From Hypsibius dujardini (lineage: Eukaryota > Tardigrada > Eutardigrada > Parachela > Hypsibiidae): DNA of 45,958 nt. The DNA lies in the NCBI GenBank assembly GCA_001579985.1, contig LRSR01008198.1:1-45958 (forward strand), read 5' to 3'. Position numbers and translations under genes: made by a program. Positions 11,619-23,683 of this stretch are shown piece after piece. The notes below the pieces were generated by a model. It was not told the origin of the DNA, made no database searches, and saw only the letters and a program-made list of their open reading frames with translations. The first letter of the stretch is position 1. Every line of letters starts with the position of its first letter.

Positions 11619-11959
11619 CTGTAAGCAACACCAAAAAACACACACAATGCGAATACAGTATACGTATAAACGGATTATAAATTAAAAAGGGAAAACCGGT
11701 GTCTTGTTCCCCTTTTACTGATGGAGAAAAAAAAATCAAATCGATACAGCAAATGTACAGGCAGTGGTCCCCTAAACGTGCCCGCACAGGTCGTTTCAAG
11801 GGCACGTTCGCATAAAGCGACATTAGTACAAACACCATACACTGTGCTGCTACTGCACCCAGCAGGCCGCCGCTGGAGAGCTCTCTCAAATTTACGGGAG
11901 GGAGAAGGACCCTGCATGCCTGAACAGGATAATCGATGGTGGTAAAGAGTGTGTGTGTC

Positions 11960-12150
11960 TATGGGCGAAAAGCAATCATGGACTGCTGCTGGAAGGAAAT
12001 GAAGGCGCGAAGGTTTTTCCTGAGTTGGCGGCTCGCGAAACGTTTTCGTGGAAGCGTTCGTGATGGCATCCTCGAGGACCCACTTGGTCGCGCGCGGGCC
12101 AGGAGGAGAAACAGGGGCAGTCGTGCCGTCCGAGAGGTCGATATCAATCA
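11960..12150 (-). CDS. Possible upstream exon, unassigned
   Basis: The minus-strand frame reads LSDGTTAPVSPPGPRATK, then WVLEDAITNASTKTFREPP, with a coding-like codon pattern. No convincing donor that joins it to the exon at 11618 was found, so edges are approximate. It could be part of the same unidentified gene or chance. Confidence 0.22.
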
Positions 12151-12659
12151 ACGGTAAAAAATGACACACGTAACACCAACTAACGCAAGTTGCCAATCAA
12201 TTAAACCCGAACAGAGGCAGGGCAAGAGAAGATATATTTGGGACTGTTAAGAGTATTTACCTCCCCATAGAAACAACGTGTCGAAGAAAGCGTCACAGCC
12301 GACAGAATGGGCAAATCTACGATGCGGAAATAAAACGGTGAAAGAACCATGCACAACCTGCTGCTGAAAAATATATCATGTCGTTCTTTATGACCGGGAA
12401 GAAGTGGCGAATTACCCCTGATTTCGTTCCTACTCTTGAGTACACTGCAGATGTTGAGACAAACCATATACTATACGAAATGCCAAGGGAGGAATAGAGA
12501 TTTGAGTTGGGCTATCTGTGCGGATTAATGACTGGACGTGGATTACAAAGTACTAAAGCAAATTATGGCTATTTCGTCTTTCGAAATCTACCGACCAAAG
12601 CAGTGATTTAACTCATTGATTGTCAGGCAGAAAGGATCACCCATAATTACGTATACAAA

Positions 12660-12805
12660 CATACAGGCAGACAGACAGACAGTACGCAGGCAGACAGACA
12701 GAGTAGACAGACACAGACATATCTGAGAAAATAGACAGACGGACAGAAGCAGGCAGACATTCAATGTGCAGACAGAGAGACAGACAAACAGGCAGACAGA
12801 CATCC
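12660..12805. repeat. CAGA/GACA microsatellite
   Basis: Interrupted runs of cagacagacag and related units. The minus strand gives an apparent Cys/Val/Leu repeat protein, which is an artefact. Confidence 0.9.
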
Positions 12806-14788
12806 TACCGGCGTGACACAAGTGCAAGATACAAACTAGAGAACACACAGACGGAACCACCAGGGGGCGGGTGTACAACCCACATGACAGAGAAAAGCCG
12901 AGAAACTGCTCATCATAAATCGTACAAACAAAATATTCAAACCGATCCATCACGACCTGAAAAAAACGCGACACTTCAACTTTTTATTGATCTTCTTAAA
13001 CCCAAAAACAACACTGGGGGACACACACGCACACGCGCCGAGACGGAAAGAAGAAACACCCTTATCAGCATGAGGATGATGATGACGCAGAAGTGCGAAG
13101 AAGATATCTTCTTCCCTAATAATACACAGCGGCAAATGCCGACACGGAAAGACACCCCGACTCTCATCGGCAGCTGGTCGACCTTCAACCTTTCACTAAC
13201 AAAAACTAATTCCCTGAACCCCCCCCCCTCCTCCCTCCAATCATCACTTGCCCAGTTCCCGCCCTGATTAAAGCAGTACGCCAGTTTTTCCCTCTAAAAG
13301 CGGCGGCGGGAGTACAGACAAATGGGATTCTGCTGATCAAGCAGCTAGAAATCGATCTCCTCCCCGACAAAGTGCTTCGATGGTTTGCCCCATCACGAGT
13401 CGGCCCGGTAGATGCCGTGCGTCTGTCTTTACTCTCAAAGATCGATTTCGGGATATCTTTCGTCTTTTGCCCGTGATATTTGATATATAACCTATGGTCA
13501 AAAGTAAAACCAACAGCAGTGGGGACTGGGGAGCATCTCTGGGCGTGCAGAAGCAGAAGCAGGGGGAAAAACTGACAACATCTGATTGGGAATGTCAATA
13601 ACCTTTACTCTCCTTCAACTAGCTAGTAATTTCACGATTAAGGAACACAATTAGAATCGGCTCGCATCAACGGATGTTGAATAAACATGAAATCTCATGA
13701 TATATTCACATTTGTAGAATTGTTTCAAACACAATCATGGAATGAAAATTACTACCGTAATCAATCAATCAATTGATCAATCAATCAAATCGCTAATAAA
13801 TCGAACATTACATCATAAAGGAATCAGAAAGTGTTTGGTTAAGACCGCGTCTGAATAGTTCGATTACTGATAATACGATTGCCACTAGATTTTGTAATGA
13901 TCAGTAAAGCTAAAAGCATATCATTTTCAAAAGACCAGAAGAATTTCGCATTCGAATTGCCACCACAAAGTCCAGCAGAACTCACAAACGGGAGACAATC
14001 GATTGCACAACGCATCAAAGTTCACCACGTGAAAGTTGGCGGGTGCGGAAACTCGAAAGCACCATAATACTGATAAGGATTATGAAGCGATGAAGATAAA
14101 AAAAACCACACACTGCAAACAATATCGTCAACCAATCAATTCCATTACAAGATCAATCAAATTGAACCACTACATGTAAATCAATCAATCAAACAAACAA
14201 ACAAAAAACATTTCCCAACATGATACAGTGCAAAACAATTGGATCGTCAAAACTGCCCCACCTACCTCATTCTCATTCAATATCAGCCGTGGGTCATAGT
14301 CTCTTTGTCGAAAACGATGATTTAAAAATCCAAATTCCCAAGGTGATGAGCAAACAGTCAGGGGGGAAAACCCCAGGAAAATAGGGTCTGCTTCAATGCT
14401 TGTCAGGCTCCAAATCAAAGGTGGAAATTCAAATTTACGGAGAAAGTGCCCAAGCAACAACAACGGGATTTCTTCTCGTTGTATCTTTCTTTCCAGAGAA
14501 TGAGGGGTCAGCAGGAAATCAATCGAGGGTTGGGTGTTTGCGTCGTACAAAACACAACTTGAGAAAATTCCAAAAGTATTCACAACGAAGCTTCTCGAGC
14601 TCAACGCACGCTTCCGCGCAGTGCATCACCACATACGCAAGGAGCCCGAGAAAAAGAGAGTGATGAGTCAGTGCAAGAAGAAAGTGAGCAAAGTCCAACC
14701 TTTATGCTACATAACGACCAATCAGAACGTTTCCCCACCACCACCACCACTCCCACATAGGCTGCGAGAACAGTGGAGTGGGGTTTGC

Positions 14789-14851
14789 CCGATTGATTGC
14801 CCGATTGATTGCCCGATTGATTGCCCGTTTGATTGCCCGATTGATTGCCTG
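14789..14851. repeat. 12-bp tandem repeat gattgattgccc
   Basis: Five near-identical units in a row, one with a gtttgattgccc variant. There are no spacers, so this is a simple minisatellite. Confidence 0.85.
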
Positions 14852-15299
14852 ATTGATGTACTCTTGTCTTTTGTTCTTTTGTTTCGACCTCAAATCTCAC
14901 AGGCTCACAGCTAGCTACGATTTCTCGACAGTAAATGGAGTGTATTTTCGGTCGCACGAAGGTTCTGAATTCTTTTTTGGCTCGCTGCTCGAGCGCTAAG
15001 GCACATACACTGTACAGACAAGCGGTCGAACAATCAAATTGAAGTTTCTAGCCAAACGAATAAACAAACAAGGTAAAAGACTAAAATCCGAGATAAGAAC
15101 TGAACAGCCAACACCAAGCACCGTAACAACAGATGGCACGAACAACAACAAAAAAGCGTTACAAAAGTAACGTAGGAAAGACGTAACGCAGAATGAAAGG
15201 TACCGGCATGTTAATAATAAAATAAGATATATATACGAGAACAGAAAAATAACACGACCACTGAATGATACTTTGAGTGCCTGCCTGACTGACCGTGGC

Positions 15300-18200
15300 C
15301 TAGTATCTAATTCGACTTGTCTCCCCTGGCTTCAACGGCATCGGGGTCACCGTTCGCATCACATCCTTCAGCTTCTCCAATAGCTCCCAGTTGGGCTCGC
15401 CCCATTTGCCCTTGGTTTGCAGGTCGGTGATGGAGCGCTGGTCCTCCTTCTTCTTCACCTTCTCACGGTCCACTTTTCGCCCATATAGCTTCAGTAGATC
15501 GCCGTAATACTTAAGCTCGGGGTGCATCTCCTTCAGTATCAGCTGCGAACACATTTGCTTGGCGAACTGATGCAGTTGATGAGTGAAAGAGACGCGATGG
15601 ACGCCGGCCGTCATGGTATAGACATTCTTCAGATGAGCCTTCTTCTTCGACTCAAAGTTCGGTCGCTGCTGCGTGGACGGGGCACCCTGACGGCACATGG
15701 CGCTTACCAGAAGCTGGTACGGTGCTGGATGACTTGATTTATGCGCAATTTCCGCGACGCGGTGGTCCTCGATGACAATGTCATCGAATATGTCATCGTC
15801 CTTGTTGCCGGCCTCCTGAGCCTAGGAAAGAGAAACAAACTCCTCCGTTATAATCAGCCACCACACCAGTCACATTCTTTTGGATACCTCGAAAATGCTT
15901 TTCAGTTCCGGAGCAAGCTTCATTATGGCACTTTTCGCGGCCTCCGCCTTCGCCACTTTCTTGCTAGCTCCTACGCCACGGCCTTCCTCCTTGCCACCGA
16001 CAATCAATACAGCCTGGTAAGGAGTATTCGAATCCGGCAGCTCAAGAAACTCGTATGACGGTTGTAGGCGACGCGCGTGCTGAATATACTCGGAGAGAAC
16101 CGACACGGGTGTCTTATTAGCAGGATTGAGATTGAACGTCACTTGAGACTTCCCGTCGGGGCTCGGGCGAGTGATAGTGATGATTTTGGCGCTCTTGACC
16201 ATCGTGACAGGATTGTTGTTGTTGTTGCACTCGCCATCCTCCAAGTCGGCATCCACGGCGGAGGATGAGGCCGCTGACGCGGCGGCGACAGTCTCGGCTG
16301 CGTCTTTCTGCCCAGCTTTAGCTTTTTTAGCAATTTTCAACTGGCCGCGACCGACTTTCCAGTTGCTGTATCGGCGAACCGTTTTAGACCGGAATTGGAA
16401 CAGTTTCGCAGCACAATAATTCCGCAAATCGACAGCCGAGAGCAGGGACTTTTGGACGTGGTCGTCTGCCGTGTGGACTGTAGCTGAATGTGTATCATCA
16501 ACCAAACTGGCCTGAAATTATAACAAATATATGAATAGACGGATATCTGTTCATCTCTAGGTCATCTTTCGGCTCACTAGATATGTCGCACACTTCATGG
16601 CTTCCTGGCTTGTTTCAGTTTCTGCTGTCTATCTTCCTGCTTGGGTTGAGTGTTTCCCTAATTCTAATCGCTTACGTATACGCCTCCCTACAGCAATGCA
16701 GGCCTTCTACTTCACTGGTGAACTAGGATCGTTTTTGGAATTTTTCTGTAGCAAAGAACCATTTTGCTCACCTCTCCAGCGTGGGGACAACCGGACGTTT
16801 CCGGTCCCGGCAACTGGTTGGCGACTCGTTCTTCCTCGTCCAGCGCTCGCCGGTACTCCAAGCACGGGATCGCGCTCACGGGAACCTTATGTCCGCGCAA
16901 ACTGGCCTTCCCCAAGCCATACGGCCGTCCAAATGTACAAATCCGTGTTTCGCGATGAAAATAAACTGGCATGCCGCTCTGGTGATTGACCTTCAACCAG
17001 CCCATTGGGAGAAACTCAAAATGGTGCCGCGCCTTTTCGATCAACAGGTGTTTCTCCACCGACAGCATCAGCGGCGCCCTTTCAGCATTCTCTCTGTCGG
17101 ACCTTTGCCCGTAACCATCACCGCCTTCGAGGAGTGCGTCCACGTGGTCGTTGTCAAAGTCATCGAGATCGCCGTCACTGTCTGCATCTTGAGATTCCTC
17201 CTCGACGTCTTGGGATATCTGCTCAGACTGGTCCTGGTAGGTCTCTTCTTCGTCCGAAATTTCACCTCCAGAGGAATACATGCTGTCATGGTAAACCACG
17301 GCTAAAGAAATAACAAAACAAATGTAGTTCACATTACGTCGATTCGTAATGTGGAGCCAAATAGATAACATCAGGCTGTAAAAGCATATGTGTTCAATGT
17401 TATCAGAAATGGTCAATAGAAATGGTTGTTAATACTGATTTTTTAATACATAACTCTTCTAAATAAAATAAAACAAAAACCAATTAAACACGCCAGGATG
17501 TTTTTAAAGGTTTTAAAAAACGTCCAAAATTTAACATACAGTATGAAATCATTTAAGTAATTAAGTCTTCTGTATTGCATCCTTTCAAATATAATCTAAT
17601 TTTATTCAAACCACTACTGCACAGACTTCAGAATTCAGACCCGCAACGGAAGTTACAGCCAAATAATCAATAAATCACAGGAACCAGGAAGTATTCACCC
17701 AATAAGTTAATTATGTATCAAACTACAGTCAACGACAAGATTGAGTACGCTGGAGGGTCCGGGGAATGAGCAAAAGGGGCGGGGCAGGGGGTGGTTTTCA
17801 ATCAATCGAACAATCAACCACCTGACCATCCGCTGCTCCGTCCCTTTTGCCCATACTTCGGACCCTCCAGTGTACTCAATCTTGTCATTGATTGTATCAT
17901 TCAACCAATGAAGAATTCCCATGATACGCTACCAACCTGGATCCAGCGGCACTCCTTCTTCCGCAACTGCGGGTTCGTTCTCTAGCCGCAGCAAAGAGGC
18001 GGAGATTGAGCGACGTGACGAACCTTCGCCATCGCTCGAGACCTCATCAAAACCGGTGTAAACAAACGGACTGGCAATCTCCTGCTCCAGCAGCGTCGTG
18101 GAGTGATGCGCCTGGTGGCCATTGCTCAACTCTTCTAACTCAACAGATCTTCCCGCATTTGCAGTCTGATCAAACAAATCCTCCAATACATCACCAAACG

Positions 18201-18814
18201 AATCCCTGCAACGGAAGGGCAAGAAAAATTAATCCATTTCATCATATTTATTTTATGTAAAATTAAAGTACACAGCTGAATTAACTAATCAATCAATCGG
18301 CCCATCTCTCGACCAAATGGGCCTATGAACGTACTGTACTGCCGCGATTAAACCGGTCACTTTAGCCGCGCCTCCGTCACACGCGCCTGTGTGTTGAGTG
18401 AGCATACACACTCACACACTCACACTCACACAGGTCGAATGCGCTGCCCGGAGAAAAAAGTGACCGGTTTAATCGCGGCAGTACAATAGACAAAATGTCT
18501 GTCCTACTCACTACTAATAATCAATCAATCAATTGAATCAACACGCTTAAAAACAACAGTTTTTATAAACTGGTTTAAAACATAACTTACGGAAGCGCGT
18601 ATTCCCCGGTATCAATTCCACTGTTGCCAGACAGATTTAAATCGTTGTAGAGGTCCATATCAGTAGCGGACGTAGAAGGGCAATGATAGTTTCGTGGAGG
18701 AGAAATTCGCAGTGGTTGATGTGGCACCGGTGGTCGTTTGGACGACATCTCCAAATCCTTCTCTGCCTTTCTCTTGCCATTCGATGGAATACTGCTTTCT
18801 ACATGGGAATCCAT
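15300..18814 (-). CDS. DGCR8: DGCR8/Pasha, Microprocessor double-stranded RNA-binding subunit
   Basis: Five exons (18814-18591, 18205-17937, 17301-16772, 16511-15888, 15821-15300) join with matching phases into 722 residues, close to vertebrate DGCR8. DGCR8 partners Drosha in the nucleus to cut primary microRNA. Exon 3 carries the acidic DDFDNDHVDALLEGG block, then the WW-like/heme region PMGWLKVNHQSGMPVYFHRE with VSAIPCLEYRR. Its IPCL matches the motif whose cysteine binds heme in vertebrate DGCR8. Exon 4 holds dsRBD1 (about residues 475-545, with GVGASKKVAKAEAAKSAIM as the RNA-binding helix). Exon 5 holds dsRBD2 and the C-terminal Drosha-binding helix (NWELLEKLKDVMRTV). The N-terminal 75 residues are Ser/Lys-rich and could contain a nuclear signal (NGKRKAEKD). 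The ATG at 18814 is the first in frame. Intron 2 carries a MITE-like palindrome. Confidence 0.95.
17724..17897. mobile_element. Inverted-repeat MITE-like element, family B copy 1 (DGCR8 intron 2)
   Basis: About 174 bp. The ends are caacgacaagattgagtac and its reverse complement; inside, tggagggtccggg pairs with ggaccctcca and aaaaggggcgggg with a cccttttgccc-type arm. The whole element is one long imperfect hairpin. A second copy is at 42084-42256. Confidence 0.88.
18331..18485. mobile_element. Inverted-repeat MITE-like element, family C copy 2 (DGCR8 intron 1)
   Basis: Left arm tactgccgcgattaaaccgg mirrors right arm ccggtttaatcgcggcagta, about 27 bp perfect. The core has a tacacactcacac repeat. 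The outer gtactgtactg end is shared with the 6387-6558 element, but the inner arm differs. Confidence 0.82.
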
Positions 18815-19422
18815 GGAATTAAATTTAAACAGAGATAACAGAAATGGTTCTAGCTTCCCATGTGGGAACGAACGATGGAGTGGAAACGCAAACACGTACT
18901 GCAAGAAAAAGTCTTGCTAATGCACAATGGACGTGCAAGGTTTCACTGTATCAAACTGTACTACACTTCTGAGGTTTTACATAGTACACATGTAGCCATT
19001 ATACAGCGCTAACCGAGTTAGGCTATGTAGCTCAGTCAATGCATAACATTGCGCACCAACCGAGCGAAACGGCCTAAATCGGGTAGCGCTATTATACAGC
19101 CACATGTGTAGTACTTGTATAATAAGTTACCACCTGGTTAATTGGCCAGTCTCAATTCGACTAGTAGCCGGCATCCAAAGAATGAAGGCTAGTCTGCCAG
19201 TTTTCCCTTCAATGCCTTTGATGACCGGTATTCAGAATGGGAATCTCCTTATTCGATGGAATGCCAAATTCCATAGTGTGCGCTAGTACACTACGATGTC
19301 AGGGAAGATTCGAACCTGGTCCAGAGCGCAACTTCACCGACAAGGGAACAGAACGATCTCCAGGTTTTTTTATTCCATTTTCGTTAAACTAAAAACCCAA
19401 AAACATTTGCCAGAATCCTATC
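18815..19422. other. Spacer between RpS4 3' end and DGCR8 5' end
   Basis: Holds the presumed DGCR8 promoter and 5' UTR, a 130-bp inverted-repeat element (18986-19115) and the RpS4 3' UTR. No gene is seen. Confidence 0.5.
18986..19115. mobile_element. Inverted-repeat element related to family A
   Basis: The left end gtacacatgtagccattata and the right end tataatac/agccacatgtgtagtac type sequence are reverse complements over about 40 bp with a few mismatches. It shares gcgctaaccgagttag with the family A elements at 35163, 40286 and 43820 but is diverged in the middle. It looks like an older or sister subfamily. Confidence 0.65.
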
Positions 19423-21091
19423 TTATGCCGATTCCTTCTTGGCCATGCGAGCATCACGCTCCTCTGCGATTGAAAGGCGGATGCCGTTGCCTCGAGGAAG
19501 GCTGACGTAGGGCTTGTTTCCTTTCCCGATGATGAAACAGTAGTTCAACCTACCAAGAAGAACATTATGAGAAAAAGAATGGCAAAGCGAAAAATCGCAC
19601 TGAACCAACAAGATGTCTGATGAAGTTTACCGTGTGGCGAAAACGTGTCCCGTCGAATCCCGCACGTGGACAATATCGAAAGAGCCGGGATGCCTTTCAC
19701 GGCTGGTGACGATGCCGACTCGACCCAAATTGTGCCCTCCGGTGATCATGCACAGGTTGCCCACTTCAAACTTGATAAAGTCGATAATCTTCGATGTGGC
19801 GATGTCCAGTTGAATGGTGTCGGATATCTTGATGGCCGGGTCGGGGTACCGGATAGTTCTGCCGTCGCTGGTAACCAAGAACGGGACTCCCTTCGGACCG
19901 ACTCCGAGAGACTTGGCGCGGCACAGCTTGTACTGCAAGCAAGGAAGGAAATAATTGTACGTTCAGATATCCATGCATCGGAACACAACACAGAATCAAA
20001 TCAAACCAAATAAACAAACGTACACCGTTGTACTGTATTGTCACAATATCACCGAATCAAATCATCAATTGATCGCTCAGTCAACACAATAAGACCAGCT
20101 CTTCTTGTTCTCGTTATTAAATTCTTTATATTTTCGTTATAGAATTCTCTATGAAACAAGAAGATGCAACTACGATATTTCGAGACAATCGTGAATTCTT
20201 ATCACATTTAATCAAATGTCTTGATCTTACCTTAGACTCCTCAGCTTGGATACGATGAACAGCATAACGGCCCTTGGTGTCATAGATGAGGCGGAAGTTC
20301 TCGTTTGTCTTCTCGATGGAGATGACATCTAGATACCAGAAAAAATATCTTTGTAATCAATGAAAGTGGTTCTGGGCGCTCGATTGACTGATTGACTGAA
20401 GTGATTCCGTTCGTTTGATTGTTGATTAGCTTGGTTGCCCGTTGAAAGATTGGCACTGCGATCGTTCGCTTGATTGGTGGATTGAATGGTGCGTCTCTCA
20501 ACACCCGCAATCTCATGTTAAAAGTACCACACGCACCCATAAATCCTGCCGGGTAAGTCGGATCAACGCGAACTTTGCCGTCAACCTTGATCAGTCGCTG
20601 CATCAGGATTTTTTTGACTTCATCTCCGGTCAGAGCGTAATTGAGACGATTGCGCAGGAAGATGATGAGGGGAAGGGATTCCCGAAGCTTGTGGGGGCCG
20701 CACGAGGGACGAGGTGCCTTGAAAAAGAAGGGATTTTCAATGGCCCAAAGGATAACCGTGGAAAAACAAATGGTGGAGAATAAAAAAAGGCCGAAAAAGC
20801 ACCAAATAAACAGTCAACGTATTCTGCGACATCTTCAATATTTCACTTACGAAAACTCCTCCGAGTTTGTCGAGCATCCAGTGCTTCGGCGCATTCAGCC
20901 GCTTGAGATGCTTCTTGGGTCCTCGAGCCTATGGAAAAGAAGAATAGATGTCCAATTCAGGTCAGGGAAAGCTCACTTGGATCTGTGGACCCACAAAGGA
21001 CTTCCAGGTCCCGGTTCAATTTCCCGATGCGCTCCTATGGAACAGTCCCCACACAGCGAAACCTAAAGCAAGAAGGGTACGCACTTACCAT
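19423..21091 (-). CDS. RpS4: 40S ribosomal protein S4 (eS4)
   Basis: Six exons: 21091-21089 (ATG only), 20928-20851, 20717-20537, 20328-20231, 19932-19631, 19549-19423. They give 262 residues, one less than human RPS4X. The protein is a core small-subunit component. It begins [20 protein letters not shown]. The S4-type RNA-binding segment is [20 protein letters not shown]. The stretch [20 protein letters not shown] follows. The KOW-type region has [20 protein letters not shown], and the tail is [20 protein letters not shown]. Every junction completes the expected codon. The first exon carries only the start codon followed directly by gtaagt, an arrangement also seen in vertebrate RPS4 genes, where an intron follows the ATG. 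There is no sign of frameshift or decay, so this is a functional gene and not a processed pseudogene. Confidence 0.97.
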
Positions 21092-22121
21092 TTTCGGTTA
21101 AGTTGGCTGGATCCGGGATGAATAAATTCCGTCTTCCGAAAATTTGAAGAACCAAACAGCTGAAGAGCAGTCCCACGTTGTCTGCGGCTTCTGCAAATGA
21201 CTGGCGGAGCGAGATTCCAGCTGACAAGCTGGAATTGGAATTCAGAAAGTGGATCACAGACTCCTGAAGGAAATTGGAAGTGGCATCACGGTGCCAGATG
21301 AGGAAATGGAGTTCCAACTCGGTTGCAAGAGCACAACGGAATTCAGGGATGGAAATCCATTTCTGCCATGCCGTGAAAATTGGTCTGTGATATTTGCACA
21401 TTGCCGGTACGGAATTATGCCGTACGGCTGCTTCAGGAATTTCAGCCAATCACGACGCTTTCTTCCCCCACGTGGTTAAATTCAAAAATATCGTACAGGG
21501 AACATGAGTACATGACTAAACTCACCATACAAAATGATCTACGTACATCGATATGAATCTTGGAATGATTATTTATTATGAACGTGTAATGAAAACGACA
21601 TTTAAATTTTTTTGACAAACTCCGAGTATGACAATTGTTTAGTATGTCAGCACTGCCAAGGAGAAACAATCGAGCGAGCGTTACCGGTTGTTAGTTTTCA
21701 ATTTTACCAAATCAATCAATCAGCGTATGTCCCTCAGAGTGCCGACAATAAGGTGGCGCTGTGCGGTCATCTGGTTTCGATCAGAGAGCCATAACAGGCA
21801 GTATTTTGATTCGGGGCTGCTCAAGTTTGGCCCATATAAACTATCTCGCAACTTCAATAAATAAGACATTCTTATGAACGCCAACAGCTACCGACGCCGG
21901 TGGACTCTCAAAAATACATTACTCGAATTGAATGAAAGGAAGCAAAGCGCTTCCAAAACATGGTAAAAATCCCTGGAGGGACACCAAAAAAGAAGCATCC
22001 CGAACCAAAAGCAGCAACCAGGTAACTCTTCCTCGAACTAAATAAAAAAACATAGCGACTCAACTCGACACAAGTCAAAGTCATGAAAAAATGCCGGCAG
22101 ACGTCTGCCATCCGAAAATAA
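21092..22121. other. Spacer upstream of RpS4
   Basis: RpS4 promoter and 5' UTR on one side, 3' UTR of the BTB-like gene on the other. A perfect short hairpin (attccagct/agctggaat) is visible around 21212-21235. No gene is supported. Confidence 0.45.
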
Positions 22122-23683
22122 TCAACGTCGCGGTGCAGTCATCACGACATTCCGACAAAGCTGCAGCAATTCTCCCAAACAAAAACGCATCGCCCAATAC
22201 TCCAAATCCTGCGCTAAATCAAGCGACAGCTTCTGCACAGGAACATCATACGTCGCCATCACGACGGTCCGCATGGCGTCCACAGTAATGGAAGGCATAT
22301 CCAGGTCGGTCACTCGGCCGTCATCCAGCAGACAGTCCTCCACGGCATTGTAGCCCAATAACTGGCGAAAAACTTCATTAGTTCCTAGGATAAACTTATG
22401 AGCCCAGACGATGCCCGGCTGTCCGCCGGCTGTCCGGGGTCGGACAAGGATGCGAGCGTCGCAGCCGCCGTCGCAGCCGCGCGATGTCCGCTTGTAGAGC
22501 CCCATTCCGATGCGCGGCCACATTTGCGGTTTCTCCACTCGTAAATTCAGAATGCGACTCTTCAGCGTTTTCAGGCTGGCGGCGCTGTGTGACGGCCCGA
22601 GCATTGTCGTTGCGTTGTAGAGAATCAAGAGGTCGTCAGCCGGGACACCGAACAGGTTCATCTGCGGGATGGTATGGATGTTTTGTTCGACGGCGTCAAA
22701 CTCATCTGGGAAGAGCATTGCTTGGTTGGCTGGCTGCTGCTGGCCGAACTGTTGGAGGACCGCCAGATCCATGTTGAGGTCGTTTAACACGGCGGCGGCG
22801 GTAGCGTGCTGGTGGTTGTGGTGAGCCGTGAACCAATGCGCCAAGACTATAACAGAAAAGACAGACATTAATGGTTAGAAGTGCAAAACCAAATTTGTAT
22901 TTCTGTTTATAAGTGTGTTTGCTTGCAAAGAGGGATCAAAAAATCGTTAGTCCACAAAATATTTCGAAATTGCTACTATTGCTACTACACTGTAAGTGAA
23001 TCAAACACACAAGGTATCAAGCGGACAAGCGATCAACCGAAGCAAATCCATTGTGTCGTAAATGAATTCAAAACCATCCCGACAGAATATGTTGCCTTAA
23101 GAGTGAAATCAAAGCAAAGTCTCGCACGTTTCTCTGTAAAGTGAAACGATTCCAAAATTCTGATTCAAAGACTAAGGATTTAGTTGAGCATTTCGTATTT
23201 CTCATCTTCAATACACACAGAGAAAATTCAATTCATCAATCAATCAAACGTTCCCGGTCCGCTCGAGCCGAGCCCTCAACAGCAGCAAACGATGACGAAG
23301 TTGAGAAACAATCAACCAATCAACCGCAACACAACTGGCAAATAACAAAAACTCCAACATTTCTAAATCGTACCTGCGGCATGATGATTCCCGTGATGGT
23401 GGTGGTGGTGATGCTGGGCCGCGGCATTGGGAAGCGGCTCCCCCGGTAAATCCTCCACCACCACGACGTCGTCCTGCATCTCGAGGGGCGGCGGCCCATT
23501 ATCCGCCTCCTCCTGGTGGTTGTTATTATTATCTCCCTCTTCCTCATCGTCATCATCGTCGTCATCCCCGACCGGGTCTCCGTTCTCGTAGATCAGCTGC
23601 ACGGGCGGATCCTGCATGTCGTCAAAAATCATCTGGGCAATCGCTGCTGCGGAATGCTGATTGGGATGGAAAAAGGCTGGCAT
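22122..23683 (-). CDS. BTB/POZ-like protein with acidic, poly-His N-terminus
   Basis: Two exons, 23683-23374 and 22846-22122, join at phase 1 into 344 residues. Exon 1 (103 residues) is low complexity: a poly-Asp/Glu run, a short Asn run, and HHHHHHH near its end. Exon 2 has HNHQHATAAAVLNDLNMDLA, then a region that fits the end of a BTB fold. VWAHKFILGTNEVFRQLL resembles the conserved H-K-x-L-x-x-x-S-x-x-F helix, followed by an acidic loop, DMPSITVDAMRTVVMATYD and LAQDLEYWAMRFCLGELLQ. In BTB proteins this fold mediates dimerisation and often Cullin-3 binding. The N-terminal half of the usual BTB domain is weakly matched, so the assignment is moderate. The C-terminus ends MTAPRR without a BACK or Kelch region. 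Confidence 0.6.

Larger units (their letters stand above)
12197..15299. other. Long non-coding spacer upstream of the unassigned exons and downstream of DGCR8
   Basis: Three kilobases without a supported gene. It contains a CAGA microsatellite (about 12660-12805), short AATC-type runs (13765-13790, 14190-14205) and five 12-bp gattgattgccc units at 14789-14851. It probably includes the DGCR8 3' UTR near 15200-15299. Confidence 0.45.

Noticed and set aside
12588-12974. Cys/Leu/Val-rich minus-strand frame
   Set aside because: It is another translation of the CAGA microsatellite and has no ATG-led or splice-supported structure.
14789-14851. Regular short repeats that might suggest a CRISPR array
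   Set aside because: The 12-bp units are directly adjacent with no spacers, in a eukaryotic intergenic region.
19295-19330. A tRNA-like T-loop (ggttcgaatc on the minus strand)
   Set aside because: The flanking five bases do not form the T-stem, and no anticodon or acceptor arm can be drawn.
21212-21235. Perfect 9-bp hairpin upstream of RpS4 as a terminator
   Set aside because: It is not followed by a T tract, and intrinsic terminators are not expected in this genome; probably chance.
23320-23565. Arg/Met/Thr-rich minus-strand frame overlapping the BTB-like exon 1
   Set aside because: It is a shadow of the low-complexity Asp/Asn/His coding sequence in another frame.
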